The notes: generated from the sequence alone by a model not told the origin. Numbered from the stretch's first letter, positions 18,181-26,832 are shown. The stretch: DNA of 64,000 nt from CAVXFL01 sp963761015 (GCA_963761015.1 CAVXFL010000022.1:124001-188000); one strand, 5' to 3'. Program-made: numbers and translations.

Positions 18181-18594
18181 TCAGTCGTCGCGGTAGACGC
18201 GCTCCATGCGCTCGTGCCGTTCCTGCGCCTCCACCGAGAGCGTGGCGATCGGCCGGGCTTCGAGGCGCTTCAAGCCGATCGGCTCCCCGGTTTCCTCGCA
18301 GTAACCATAGGTGCCGCTTTCGAGCCGCATCAGCGCCTGGTCGATTTTGCTGATCAGCTTGCGCGCGCGGTCGCGGTTGCGCAGCTCCAAGGCGCGGTCG
18401 GTCTCGATGCTGGCGCGGTCGGTGATGTCCGCCTCGTGGATACCGCCTTCGGAGAGGCTGGCCAGGGTGCCGTCCGCGTCGCGCAGCAGGTCGGAGCGCC
18501 AGCGCAGCAGCTTGCCCCGGAAATACTCGATTTGCCGTGGATTCATGAACTCTTCATCGTCCGACGGACGATAGTCCGGGGGCAGCGTTATCAT
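18181..18594 (-). CDS. dksA: DksA-type RNA polymerase-binding regulator with reduced cysteine set
   Basis: Secondary-channel regulator that works with ppGpp on rRNA and amino-acid promoters. From ATG 18594 the protein is 137 residues: coiled coil (RQIEYFRGKLLRWRSDLL ... DRASIETDRALELRNRDRAR, with the DxxDxA-like tip) and a C-terminal finger. Only one of the four usual zinc cysteines remains: YGYCEETGEPIG then PIATLSVEAQERHE, giving a C-T-x-A pattern. This variant is known in alphaproteobacteria and resembles the zinc-independent DksA2 type. A longer open frame upstream has no homology, and the ATG at 18594 directly precedes the conserved part. Confidence 0.93.
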   Translation of the reverse strand: MITLPPDYRPSDDEEFMNPRQIEYFRGKLLRWRSDLLRDADGTLASLSEGGIHEADITDRASIETDRALELRNRDRARKLISKIDQALMRLESGTYGYCEETGEPIGLKRLEARPIATLSVEAQERHERMERVYRDD

Positions 18595-18776
18595 TCCGAC
18601 TCGCCGTTCTTGCCTTCTTGCTCCAGAGGCCGAACGGAAGCCGGCCCGTTTCCCTCCCGGGTTTGTTCCCGGCGCGCAGTCGCCGGGCTTATAGCGGCGG
18701 CGGTTCGGCCAGCCAAGGGGCAGACACGGCCATGAGCAGAATTCAAGGAACTGACATTTCAGGAATTTCATCGAGC

Positions 18777-18826
18777 CGCGGGTCGCGCGTTCGCGCTGGC
18801 TCGCCGCGCGAGCCAGCGGACCCGCG
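18777..18826. promoter_or_regulatory. Strong hairpin upstream of the glycosyltransferase operon
   Basis: A 10-bp perfect stem CGCTGGCTCG/CGAGCCAGCG with a 5-base loop (18794-18818) is enclosed by a second 8-bp stem CGCGGGTC/GACCCGCG (18777-18784 and 18819-18826), with a 9-base bulge on the left. It lies 58 bases before the ATG at 18884, in the interval between divergent dksA and the glycosyltransferase gene. No T-run follows. Confidence 0.55.
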
Positions 18827-18883
18827 ACCGCCGGGAGCCCGCGTTATGGACGAACCGTCGCAAGCCGCCGATAGCAGCGCATC

Positions 18884-19921
18884 ATGGCTCGCCACATCGC
18901 AATGATCGTACCCGCGGCGGCCGGCGCGGCCGCCGGCGGTAACGCCTACAATCGGCGCCAGGCCGAGAGACTGCGCCAGGCGGGTCACGCCGTCCACGTC
19001 ATCGAAGTCGGGGCAAAACACCCCTTGCCGGACGCGGAGGCGAAAGCCTCGGCGAGCGAGGCCTGGCGCGCGCTGCCGGAAGACGCGCTGCCGGTGATCG
19101 ATGGGCTCGTGCTCGCCGCCTTCGCCGATGTGGCGGATGCGCTCGCAGCGCGGGCGGTCGGGCTCGTGCATCACCCGTCGGCCTTGCAGCACGGCTTGCC
19201 CGATCCAAGCCGGGCGGCGCTGCGCGCGATCGAACACCGGATCTTGCCGCGGCTGCCGAAGGTGATCGCGACGAGCCAAGCCTGCGGCGAGCGGTTGCAG
19301 TCGGAATTCGACGTGGCTTCCGACCGCATCGCGGTCGTCGTGCCGGGCACGGACGATGCGCCGCGCAGCGTCGGCTCGGGCGGGCCGGACTGCGCCATCC
19401 TGTCCGTGGGCAGTCTCGTTCCGCGCAAGGGCCACGATGTTCTGCTGCGCGCGCTCGCGCGGCTGTTCGATCTGGACTGGTCGCTGACCATCGCCGGCTC
19501 CGCCACGCGCGATCCGGTTTGCGCGCGGGGCCTCGGCGTCCTCGCCGAGGAACTCGGCATTGCGCAACGCGTGCGTTTCGCGGGCGAAGTGGACGATGCG
19601 AGCCTCGAGCAGCTCTGGCGTGGCGCCGATCTGTTCGCGCTCGCGACACGCTGGGAGGGTTACGCGATGGCGGTGGCCGAGGCGCTGAAACGCGGGCTGC
19701 CGGTCGCGCTTGCCGCGGGCGAAGCGGTGACGAAATCGGTGCCGACCGAAGCCGGCGTGATCTGCCCGCCGGGCGACCACGAGGGCCTGTCGAAGGCGAT
19801 GCGGCGCCTGATCTTCGACGCCGATCTGCGGCGCTACATGTCTGAGAGGGCGTGGGAAGCCGGCCGGAAGCTGCCGGATTGGCCGACCCAGGCACGCGCC
19901 TTCGCCGCCGCGCTGGCATGA
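18884..19921 (+). CDS. GT4-like glycosyltransferase
   Basis: GT-B fold glycosyltransferase, 345 residues, close to glycosyltransferase group 1. N-terminal domain starts MARHIAMIVPAAAGAAAGGN with the donor-side Gly-rich loop, and the C-terminal Rossmann domain has ILSVGSLVPRKGHDVLLRAL, RVRFAGEVDDASLEQLW and ALATRWEGYAMAVAEAL, the E-x7-E type region of GT4 enzymes. Sugar donor and acceptor unknown. Its stop overlaps the ATG of the methyltransferase by 4 bases (ATGA), so the two act together or at least are co-translated. Confidence 0.88.
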   Translation: MARHIAMIVPAAAGAAAGGNAYNRRQAERLRQAGHAVHVIEVGAKHPLPDAEAKASASEAWRALPEDALPVIDGLVLAAFADVADALAARAVGLVHHPSALQHGLPDPSRAALRAIEHRILPRLPKVIATSQACGERLQSEFDVASDRIAVVVPGTDDAPRSVGSGGPDCAILSVGSLVPRKGHDVLLRALARLFDLDWSLTIAGSATRDPVCARGLGVLAEELGIAQRVRFAGEVDDASLEQLWRGADLFALATRWEGYAMAVAEALKRGLPVALAAGEAVTKSVPTEAGVICPPGDHEGLSKAMRRLIFDADLRRYMSERAWEAGRKLPDWPTQARAFAAALA

Positions 19922-20784
19922 CCGAGGCGTTCGGTTCGGACTGGGAAGGGCTGCGGGAGGGATTCGACGCCGCGGCGCGCGGCGCGGAACTGGCCGCGGA
20001 CCTCGCGCGTGAAGTCCCCGCTCGGCCGCGCATCCTGAACATCGGCGCCGGAACCGGCGACATGTTGCGCTGGCTCGCGCCGCGATTGGGCCGCGCGCAA
20101 TCTTGGCTGCTCGCGGATGACGACGAAACACTCGTCGCGGAGGCGTTCGAGCGAACGGAGGCCTGGGCTGCGCGGCGCGGCTGGGCCGTCACCTTTCCCG
20201 GCCGCGCCATGCTCGTGCACACGCCGGCCGGCGCATGGCGCATCGGGGGCTTCGCCGTCGACCTCGCCGCCGCTCCCGTCGGCTTGCCGCTCGACCGGAT
20301 CGACGCCGTCGTTTGCAGCGGATTGCTCGATCGCGTGCCGCGCGCCTGGCTGGATCGGTTACTCGGCGCGCTTTCCGTTCCGTTCCTCGCCAGCCTGATT
20401 TCCGACGGGCGAATGGCGTGGCTGCCGCGCCATCCGGCGGACCGGATGATTCGCGCCGGGGTCAATTGCGTTCAGTGGCGCGATAGCGAGTTCCCGCATC
20501 CGCTCGGCGCGGATGCACCGAACGCCGCGGTCCGCTCCCTGCATGCGCGCGGCTTTGCCGTCCGATCGGCGCCCAGCACCTTGCGGCTTCCCGCGAGCGA
20601 ACTGACGGCGACGCGCGCGTTCGTCCTGCTTGCCGCGCGCGCCGCGCGCGCCGCATTTCCGAGGAAGCATGAGCAGATCGCGGCGTGGGAAACCGCGCGC
20701 CTGCGCCAGGCGCTCGCGGCGAGGCTTGCGGTGCGCATTGGTCATCGTGACATACTCGGCCTGCCGCGCATGCCCCGGACGTGA
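19918..20784 (+). CDS. Class I SAM-dependent methyltransferase
   Basis: A 288-residue Rossmann methyltransferase. Motif I is RILNIGAGTGDMLRWL (about residues 37-52), binding S-adenosylmethionine; the acidic loop LLADDDETLVAEA follows, then AVVCSGLLDRVPRAWLD as motif IV/post region. The start ATG overlaps the preceding glycosyltransferase stop. Such GT/methyltransferase pairs often modify a secreted polysaccharide or glycolipid, but the target here is unknown. The stop codon is embedded in a small hairpin (20773-20791). Confidence 0.85.
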   Translation: MTEAFGSDWEGLREGFDAAARGAELAADLAREVPARPRILNIGAGTGDMLRWLAPRLGRAQSWLLADDDETLVAEAFERTEAWAARRGWAVTFPGRAMLVHTPAGAWRIGGFAVDLAAAPVGLPLDRIDAVVCSGLLDRVPRAWLDRLLGALSVPFLASLISDGRMAWLPRHPADRMIRAGVNCVQWRDSEFPHPLGADAPNAAVRSLHARGFAVRSAPSTLRLPASELTATRAFVLLAARAARAAFPRKHEQIAAWETARLRQALAARLAVRIGHRDILGLPRMPRT

Positions 20785-20791
20785 TCCGGGG
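20773..20791. repeat. Short GC-rich hairpin of the REP kind at a stop codon
   Basis: CCCCGGA-CGTGA-TCCGGGG, a 7-bp perfect stem containing the methyltransferase TGA in its loop and ending 19 bases before the otnK start. It resembles the CCCGGG-type hairpins at 22820-22888. Confidence 0.5.
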
Positions 20792-20809
20792 AGACCCGGA
20801 GGAAGCGTC

Positions 20810-22108
20810 ATGCCGCTATTGGGCTCCGTCGCCGACGATTTCACCGGCGCCACCGATCTCTGCTCCATGCTGGTGCGCAACGGCATGCGGACGGTGCAAC
20901 TGATAGGCGTGCCGCAACCGGATGCCGCCGTGCCGGAGGCGGATGCGGTTGTGGTCGCGCTGAAGTCGCGCACGACGCCAGTGGCAGACGCGGTGCGCGA
21001 CAGCCTCGCGGCGCTGGCGTGGCTGCGTCGCGCGGGATGCCGCCAGTTCTTCTTCAAATACTGTTCCACCTTCGACAGCACCGATCGCGGCAATATCGGC
21101 CCGGTCGCCGACGCGCTGCTGCGCGCGCTCGGCCCCGGTTTCGCGCTCGCCTGTCCGGCGTTCCCGACCAATGCCCGGACCGTCTACCAGGGTCATCTGT
21201 TCGTCGGCAGCGCGCTGTTGAACGAGAGCGGCATGGAGAACCATCCGCTCACGCCGATGACGGACGCCAATCTGGCGCGGGTGCTCGGACGGCAGACCGA
21301 CGGGCGCGTCGGTCTCGTGCCGTACACGACGGTCGAGCAGGGCGCGCGGGCCACGCGGCAGGCGATGAGCGTGCTCGCCGAGCAAGGCTACCGCTACGCC
21401 ATTGTCGATGCCGTGAGCGACCGGCATCTGCACGCGATCGGCGAAGCGGCGGCGGCGCATCCGCTGGTCACCGGCGGATCGGGCGTGGCGATGGGATTGC
21501 CGGAGAATTTTCGCCGCGCCGGGCTGCTGCCCGCGCGCACCGATCCCGGTGCGCTGGAAGACGTGGACGGGCACGAAGCGGTGCTGGCCGGTTCGTGTTC
21601 GCGTGCAACGCTGGCTCAGATCGATGTCGCGCGCGAGCACGTGCCGACGCTGCAACTCGATCCGCTCGCCGTACCGGATGCCGCCGCGCTGGCGCGAACG
21701 GCGGTCGAATGGGTCGGCGATAAACTCGGGCACCGTCCTGTCGTGATCGCCGCGTCGGCGCCACCGGACAAAGTGGCGGCGCTGCAGGAAAAACTCGGGC
21801 GCGAGCGGGCCGGCGCGCTGGTCGAGGAGGCGCTCGCCGATATCGCCGAAGCGCTGGTCGCGCGCGGCGTGCGCCGCATGGTGGTGGCCGGTGGCGAAAC
21901 TTCGGGCGCCGTGGTGTCGCGGCTCCGCGTGCGCTCGCTGCGGATCGGTTCCGAGATCGATCCGGGCGTGCCGTGGACGCTCGCGCAAGGCAGCGGCCCG
22001 CCGCTGCTGCTGGCGCTGAAGTCCGGCAATTTCGGCGCGCCCGATTTCTTCCTGAAAGCGTTCGCCGGGCCGGGCCGAGAGTCGCCGGCACGGACTGCCG
22101 GCGCCTGA
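20810..22108 (+). CDS. otnK: 3-oxo-tetronate kinase (OtnK, DUF1537 family)
   Basis: Phosphorylates 3-oxo-tetronate at O4 in catabolism of four-carbon sugar acids. The 432-residue protein has GSVADDFTGATDLCSMLVRN at the N-terminus (DDFTGA motif of DUF1537), FFFKYCSTFDST near residue 83, and RMVVAGGETSGAVV plus LALKSGNFGAPDFF at the nucleotide-binding C-terminal domain. Start ATG 20810 has a good ribosome site (CGGAGGAAG). It precedes otnC by 13 bases. The dehydrogenase (LtnD) and isomerase (OtnI) that usually complete the route are absent. Confidence 0.92.
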   Translation: MPLLGSVADDFTGATDLCSMLVRNGMRTVQLIGVPQPDAAVPEADAVVVALKSRTTPVADAVRDSLAALAWLRRAGCRQFFFKYCSTFDSTDRGNIGPVADALLRALGPGFALACPAFPTNARTVYQGHLFVGSALLNESGMENHPLTPMTDANLARVLGRQTDGRVGLVPYTTVEQGARATRQAMSVLAEQGYRYAIVDAVSDRHLHAIGEAAAAHPLVTGGSGVAMGLPENFRRAGLLPARTDPGALEDVDGHEAVLAGSCSRATLAQIDVAREHVPTLQLDPLAVPDAAALARTAVEWVGDKLGHRPVVIAASAPPDKVAALQEKLGRERAGALVEEALADIAEALVARGVRRMVVAGGETSGAVVSRLRVRSLRIGSEIDPGVPWTLAQGSGPPLLLALKSGNFGAPDFFLKAFAGPGRESPARTAGA

Positions 22109-22121
22109 GCGGGGGATTCCG

Positions 22122-22754
22122 ATGGACGAAAGCGAAATTCGCGGCCAACTCGTCGCGTTGGCTGCCAGCCTGTTCGCGCGCGGCTTTTCGGTCGGCAGCG
22201 CCGGCAACATCAGTGTTCGCTTGGCGGATGGCTACCTGATCACGTCGACCAACTCCTCGCTCGGGCGGCTCGACCCGCAGCGTCTATCGAAGCTCGACCG
22301 CGAGTTCGGGCATGTCGCGGGCGACAAGCCCTCGAAGGAAGTGTTCATGCACCGGGCGTTCTACGCATCGCGTCCGGATGCGGGCGCGGTCGTGCATTTG
22401 CACTCGACCATGGCGACCGCGGTCGCGTGCCTGCCGGATGTCGATCCCGGCAATCCGATTCCGCCGCTGACGCCCTATTTCGTGATGCGGGTGGGCCGAA
22501 CGATGCCGGTCGTCCCGTACTACCGCCCCGGCGATCCGGCGATGGAACCGGCGATCGCCGCGGCGGCGCGCAACGCGCGGGCGGTGCTGCTCGCAAATCA
22601 CGGGCCAGTGGTTTCCGGGAAGACGCTGACCGACGCGGTTTACGCAGCGGAGGAACTCGAAGAGGCCGCGAAGCTGTTTCTGCTCCTCAGAAGCGCCAAT
22701 CCGCGCTTGCTGACGAGCCCGCAAGTCAGCGATCTGCTCGCCACGTTCGGCTGA
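22122..22754 (+). CDS. otnC: 3-oxo-tetronate 4-phosphate decarboxylase (OtnC, class II aldolase family)
   Basis: Decarboxylates the OtnK product to dihydroxyacetone phosphate. It is a 210-residue zinc aldolase-type protein: GSAGNISVRLADGYLITST near residue 25, metal histidines in VVHLHS (about 90) and the third in LLANHGPVVSGKTL near 150. Length and motifs match OtnC rather than fuculose aldolase because of the adjacent otnK. Thirteen bases separate the two genes, so an operon is near certain. Confidence 0.9.
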   Translation: MDESEIRGQLVALAASLFARGFSVGSAGNISVRLADGYLITSTNSSLGRLDPQRLSKLDREFGHVAGDKPSKEVFMHRAFYASRPDAGAVVHLHSTMATAVACLPDVDPGNPIPPLTPYFVMRVGRTMPVVPYYRPGDPAMEPAIAAAARNARAVLLANHGPVVSGKTLTDAVYAAEELEEAAKLFLLLRSANPRLLTSPQVSDLLATFG

Positions 22755-22819
22755 GGCGGAAACGGGCGCCCGTGGCGCCCGCTCCGAGCGAATGCAGAAA
22801 ATTCCTGGTTGCCACCGTC

Positions 22820-22888
22820 ATGCCCGGGCGAAGACCCGGGCATCTCGAGGTGGCGTGGCCGCAAGATTGCCGGGTCAAACCCCGGCAA
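22820..22888. repeat. Two REP-like hairpins between convergent genes
   Basis: First hairpin ATGCCCGGG-CGAAGA-CCCGGGCAT (22820-22843, 9-bp stem); second TTGCCGGG-TCAAAC-CCCGGCAA (22867-22888, 8-bp stem). They lie between otnC and the leftward histone-like gene and could terminate both, although no T-run is present. Sequence type is the common CCCGGG hairpin seen scattered in alphaproteobacterial genomes. Confidence 0.65.
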
Positions 22889-22961
22889 CGACGCAGGTCT
22901 CGGTGAGCGCGCTCCAACACGACAGGAAACCGGCGCGTTCACGTGGGGATACGAACGCGCG

Positions 22962-23612
22962 CTAGCCCATGCTCTCCTCGGAGGGCTCGTAGCTCATCGA
23001 TTCCCCCTCCTCGTGCGCCGGCATTTCCGGCTCCGGCTCGACCATGCGCGGACGGCGCGGACGGCGCGTGGCGGGCTTGGTGATGCCCTCGGCGCTCGCC
23101 GCCGCACGGCGTGTGCCGGTGCGCCGCGTGGTGCCGGTGCTCGTGGTCTTCCGCGCTGTGGTCGTCGCCCGACGCGTGGTTCGCTTCGCGGCAGGTTTGA
23201 CCGTGCGACGGCGCGTGGTCGCGGTCTTGCTGGCGGCGGCACGGCGCGTGGTTGTCTTTGCCGCCGGCTTGGCGGTGGTCGTGCGGCGGCGCGTCGCCGT
23301 GGCGGTGCGCTTCGGCGCAGCCGTCTTCTTCGCCGCCGTGCGGCGCGTGGTGCCCTTCGCGGCGGCGCGCGTGGTCGTCTTCGCGGCGGCACGCGTCGTC
23401 GTCTTCGCGGGGGCGCGGGTGGTCTTCTTGGCGGCCGGCTTGCGCGTGGCGGTCGCACGCGTGGCGGTACGCGTTCCGGTTGCGCGCGTACCCGTCTTGC
23501 GCATGCCGGTGCCGCGGGTGGACCCGCCGCGCGTCGACGTCCGGCGGGTCGACGAACGCATCGCCATGGACTGGGCGCGCGGCCGTTCGGTTGTGGGATC
23601 GTCGGTGTTCAC
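22962..23612 (-). CDS. Histone H1-like low-complexity basic protein
   Basis: A 216-residue protein made almost entirely of Ala, Thr, Lys and Arg, with repeats such as RAAAKTTTRAAAK, KPAAKKTTRAPAK and RRTTTAKPAAKTTT. The C-terminus switches to an acidic tail (EPEPEMPAHEEGESMSYEPS). This resembles bacterial H1-like nucleoid proteins (Hc1/AlgP type) that bind DNA through a disordered basic tail. Start is GTG 23612, preceded by AAGGAG 10 bases upstream. Internal repeat units of about 8-13 residues suggest length variation between strains. Function inferred from composition only. Confidence 0.7.
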   Translation of the reverse strand: MNTDDPTTERPRAQSMAMRSSTRRTSTRGGSTRGTGMRKTGTRATGTRTATRATATRKPAAKKTTRAPAKTTTRAAAKTTTRAAAKGTTRRTAAKKTAAPKRTATATRRRTTTAKPAAKTTTRRAAASKTATTRRRTVKPAAKRTTRRATTTARKTTSTGTTRRTGTRRAAASAEGITKPATRRPRRPRMVEPEPEMPAHEEGESMSYEPSEESMG

Positions 23613-24105
23613 TTCGACTGCTCCTTGTGTCGGTTTGCTTGGCGTCTCCTGATCGATCCAAGCGCGTGGGTGCTCATCGGCCGTGGTGGTGAAACGTGCA
23701 TGCGCTCGAACGGCCGCCTATCCAGCCGGTTGCGGAACATGCTGCGGAATAGGGGTTCCGATCTCCGGCTCGCACACCGGCAGCGGTGGGTTCCATGCCG
23801 AACGGCGGCGCTTTCAGGAACGGCATCTGCCCGCGAGCCTGCATCCAATCGGCCCTTGTTCACGCTGCCCGCCGCGCTCGATTTGCTGTCGCGAATCGCA
23901 CGCGCACATGGCGACTCCGCTATTCCGTGTCTTGCGCGCGTCTGTCAAACAAAAAGCAACCGTTGCGCTGGAATGCGCATCACTTTTTGCAAACTGGACT
24001 CGCGCGCGCGACATCGCCGATCGGAATCGCCGGCGCGAAGCGGAGTCGGCGGCCTTTGTCCGAGTGCCGCCGCCGCTCCGTTCGCGGCAACGCGCGCTGG
24101 GCTGC
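23613..24105. other. Intergenic, no gene recognised
   Basis: About 490 bases between the histone-like gene start and the end of the PrpD-family gene. The stretch near 23940-24000 is locally AT-rich (AAACAAAAAGCAACC, CACTTTTTGCAAACTG). Promoter of the histone-like gene must lie at its left end. Open frames here lack any recognisable domain and have no ribosome site. Confidence 0.4.
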
Positions 24106-25605
24106 TCAGAAGATTCCCGGACGCCCGATCGCGAGAGCGCCCGACGGCAGCGCCACGTTCAACAGGTGAAGTTCGCCGGCCGCGAGCCGCGGCAGATCCT
24201 GCGCGATCTCCAGGAACCTGTTCGACTCGCGCGTGGCGATCACGCCCTCGGTGAGCGTGCGAAACTTGCGGATGTAGTCGGCGCGTTCGAACGGGCGCGC
24301 GCCCAGCGGATGCGCGTTGGCCACCGCCATCTCGTCCTCGATGCGCGTGCCGTCCTGCAGCAGAATCTCGACGCGTCCGCCGAAGGCTTTCTCGTTCGGC
24401 TCGGTGGCGTGATAGCGGCGTGTCCACTCCGGGTCTTCGCGCGTCTCGATCTTGTGCCAGAGCGCGACCGTCTCGGGGCGATGCGCGCGCGCCGGCGTGT
24501 AGCTGTGGACGTGGTGCCAGCGTCCGTCCTCCAGCGCGACGGCGAAAATGTACATGATCGAGTGGTCGAGCGTTTCCCGGCTGGCGTCGGGGTCCATCTT
24601 CTGCGGATCGTTGGCGCCGGTGCCGATGACGTAGTGCGTGTGGTGCGAGGTGTGGATGGTGATCTTCTCGACCTCCGCGAGGTCGGGGATGCGCTCGCGC
24701 AGCCGGAACGCCAGATCGATCAGCGCCTGGCTCTGGTATTCCGCGCTGTGCTCCTTGGTGAAGCTATCCAGGATGGCGCGCTTCGCTTCGCCGGGCGCGG
24801 GCAGCGTCACCTGGTAGCGGGCGTCGGGTCCGTCCAGCATCCAGGCGATCACGCTGTCCTCGCCTTCATAGATCGGGCTCGGCGCACCCTCGCCGCGCAT
24901 CGCGCGATCGACGGCCTCGACGGCGAGCTTGCCGGCATGGGCGGGCGCGAAGGCCTTCCAACTGCTGATCTCGCCCTTGCGTGACTGCCGGGTCGTGAAG
25001 CTCACATGCACCGCCTGCTGCACCGCCTGGTAAATCGTTTCCTGAGGCAGGCGCAGCAGGGTGCCGATGCCGGCCGCCTGCGCCGGGCAGAGATGCGCGA
25101 TGTGATCGATCTTGTGCGCGTGCAGGCAGATCGCGCGCACGAGATCGATCTGGATCTCGTAGCCGGTGGCGATGCCGCGGATCAGGTCGCGCCCCGACCG
25201 CTCCATGGTCTGCGCCACCGCCAGGATCGGCGGGATGTTGTCGCCGGGATGCGCGTAATCGGCGGCAAGGAAGGTGTCGTGCATATCGAGTTCGCGCACC
25301 GCCGTGCCGTTCGCCCACGCCGCCCATTCCGGGCTGAACCCCTTGTTGCTGGCGACGCCGAACACGGTCGCGCCGAATTTGCGCGGATGCGCCAGCGCCG
25401 CGCCGCGGGCCGACACGACCGGACGGCGGTTGATAGCCGCGATCGCGACGGCCGCGTTGTCGATGACGCGGTTCACGATCATCGCCGCGACGTCGCGCTC
25501 GACCGGCACCTTGTCGGTAGCGACGGCGGCGATCTTCCAGGCGAGTTGGTCGTCGCGCCGCAGCTCCGAACGCGACGGGTGAACAGTCACATCGTGCGGA
25601 ATCAT
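24106..25605 (-). CDS. prpD: MmgE/PrpD family protein (2-methylcitrate dehydratase-like)
   Basis: Dehydratase of the MmgE/PrpD family, 499 residues from ATG 25605 (MIPHDVTVHPSRSEL). PrpD-type features: ANGTAVRELDMHDTFLAADYAHPGDN in two pieces near residues 80-105, RGIATGYEIQIDL, and the C-terminal SYTPARAHRPETVALW segment. PrpD acts in the 2-methylcitrate route for propionate. No prpB or prpC is nearby, so the assignment within the family is uncertain; it might act on another hydroxy acid. Ribosome site GGAGGGGAC precedes the ATG. A longer upstream extension lacks homology. Confidence 0.85.
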   Translation of the reverse strand: MIPHDVTVHPSRSELRRDDQLAWKIAAVATDKVPVERDVAAMIVNRVIDNAAVAIAAINRRPVVSARGAALAHPRKFGATVFGVASNKGFSPEWAAWANGTAVRELDMHDTFLAADYAHPGDNIPPILAVAQTMERSGRDLIRGIATGYEIQIDLVRAICLHAHKIDHIAHLCPAQAAGIGTLLRLPQETIYQAVQQAVHVSFTTRQSRKGEISSWKAFAPAHAGKLAVEAVDRAMRGEGAPSPIYEGEDSVIAWMLDGPDARYQVTLPAPGEAKRAILDSFTKEHSAEYQSQALIDLAFRLRERIPDLAEVEKITIHTSHHTHYVIGTGANDPQKMDPDASRETLDHSIMYIFAVALEDGRWHHVHSYTPARAHRPETVALWHKIETREDPEWTRRYHATEPNEKAFGGRVEILLQDGTRIEDEMAVANAHPLGARPFERADYIRKFRTLTEGVIATRESNRFLEIAQDLPRLAAGELHLLNVALPSGALAIGRPGIF

Positions 25606-25743
25606 GTCCCCTCCTTCTGGCGTAGCCGATGCGCTATCGCCGCGGATCGGGACTGTTGGCAACGGGGCGGCGCCGGTCGGCGATGCCAGGGCCGAGCAAT
25701 CGATGGCGAGCTGTGGACGGCGCCGCTAGCGCGCGGCGGTGCT

Positions 25744-26121
25744 TCAGGAGGGCTGGCGGCGCAACCGCGGCTCCGGCATGAGCGGCGCCGTGACAATGGC
25801 CGAGAGCGCCTCGTCGATGGTGTCGAAATCGCCGAGATCGGCGCCGGTCGCGCAGCGCCAGACCCGGAGCGACAGGCCATGCCGCGCCACCCCCCAAGCC
25901 GCCCAGGCCTCTCCCGCCCGGTAGATCGCCAAGTGCTCGCCGATCTGCGGGTCGTCCTGTGGGTGGCGTTCTCGGATCACCACGCGGTCGTAGCCGAAGC
26001 CGCGGGCTCTTTCCGCCCAGGCGAGCGCACTCATCCGATCCCTGACGGTCAACCGGTTCCGGGGCAATCCGGCGCGTGGAAATGGTATGATGGCGGCTTC
26101 GCTGGGGGCACGAGAGAGCAT
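25744..26121 (-). CDS. Hypothetical protein
   Basis: A 125-residue soluble protein of unknown role. It has an IIPFPRAGLPRNRL opening and a compact middle with AERARGFGYDRVVIRERHP and GEHLAIYRAGEAWAAWGVAR, ending in a helical IDEALSAIV segment. The even distribution of hydrophobic residues and lack of overlap with other genes support it as real. ATG 26121 is preferred; an in-frame GTG at 26139 is possible. I do not recognise a domain. Confidence 0.5.
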   Translation of the reverse strand: MLSRAPSEAAIIPFPRAGLPRNRLTVRDRMSALAWAERARGFGYDRVVIRERHPQDDPQIGEHLAIYRAGEAWAAWGVARHGLSLRVWRCATGADLGDFDTIDEALSAIVTAPLMPEPRLRRQPS

Positions 26122-26342
26122 TGATGAAGAACCTGTCACCTTCAGACCATGTTACATTTACCCGGATGAGCGCTGGAAAGCTGTGACCTGGTTCACACGT
26201 CGGCCCACCGTTCCACGTCTGGTGTGGCGTCGCGGCGACAGGCCGTGCGCAGGCCATCCGCGCCCGGGCCGCGCGGCTGGGTCGCGGCGGCATCGGCAGT
26301 CGCTGCCCTTGTCTGGAGAACCTTGGCTAGCAAACTGATGCA

Positions 26343-26807
26343 ATGCAGCATAGCCCCAATTCCGATGAGGACCCCGTGACCCCGCTCGCCCATGCGCCCG
26401 TGATCTGGAAGCCCGACCGGTCCGTCGCCGCGCCGCCTTGGCCGGTGCCGCCGCTGTTCACCGCGCTCGGTCGCGGGCTGGCCGGCCGCTGCCCCGGCTG
26501 CGGCAACACCCGCCTGTTCCGGCGATTTCTGAAGGTTACGCCCGAGTGCTCCGGCTGCGGCGCGCCGCTCGGCCTAGCGCGCGCGGACGACGCCCCGCCG
26601 TATTTCACCATTCTCCTCGTCGGCCACATCGTCGTGCCGCTGATGGTGGTGCTCGAACGGACGGAAGCTCCGCCGATCTGGGTGCATGCCGCGCTGTGGC
26701 TGCCGCTGACGGCGCTGCTTGCGGTCGGGCTGTTGCAGCCGGTCAAGGGCGCGACGGTCGGGCTGATGCTGCGGCTGGGGCTGCTCAACACCGAGGACGG
26801 AACGTGA
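26343..26807 (+). CDS. DUF983 family membrane protein
   Basis: A 154-residue protein of the DUF983 family. It has two CxxC pairs that could hold a metal (GRCPGCGNTRLF and PECSGCGAPL), the conserved DDAPPYFTILLVGHIVVPL at about residues 83-101, and two membrane helices in the C-terminal half. DUF983 genes often sit near cytochrome oxidase assembly genes, but none is here. Start is ATG 26343; ATG-proximal 40 residues are poorly conserved so the true start may be later. Followed by the UPF0262 gene 25 bases downstream. Confidence 0.88.
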   Translation: MQHSPNSDEDPVTPLAHAPVIWKPDRSVAAPPWPVPPLFTALGRGLAGRCPGCGNTRLFRRFLKVTPECSGCGAPLGLARADDAPPYFTILLVGHIVVPLMVVLERTEAPPIWVHAALWLPLTALLAVGLLQPVKGATVGLMLRLGLLNTEDGT

Positions 26808-26832
26808 TCGCGGAACGGCTCGGCGCGGGCGG

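Noticed and set aside
18743..20131. Long leftward open frame opposite the glycosyltransferase gene
   Set aside because: Arg/Ala/Gly-rich shadow of a high-GC coding strand with no domain; the rightward frame has full GT4 motifs.
23683..24984. Rightward open frame opposite the PrpD-family gene
   Set aside because: No homology and Arg-rich composition typical of shadow frames; the leftward gene is well supported.
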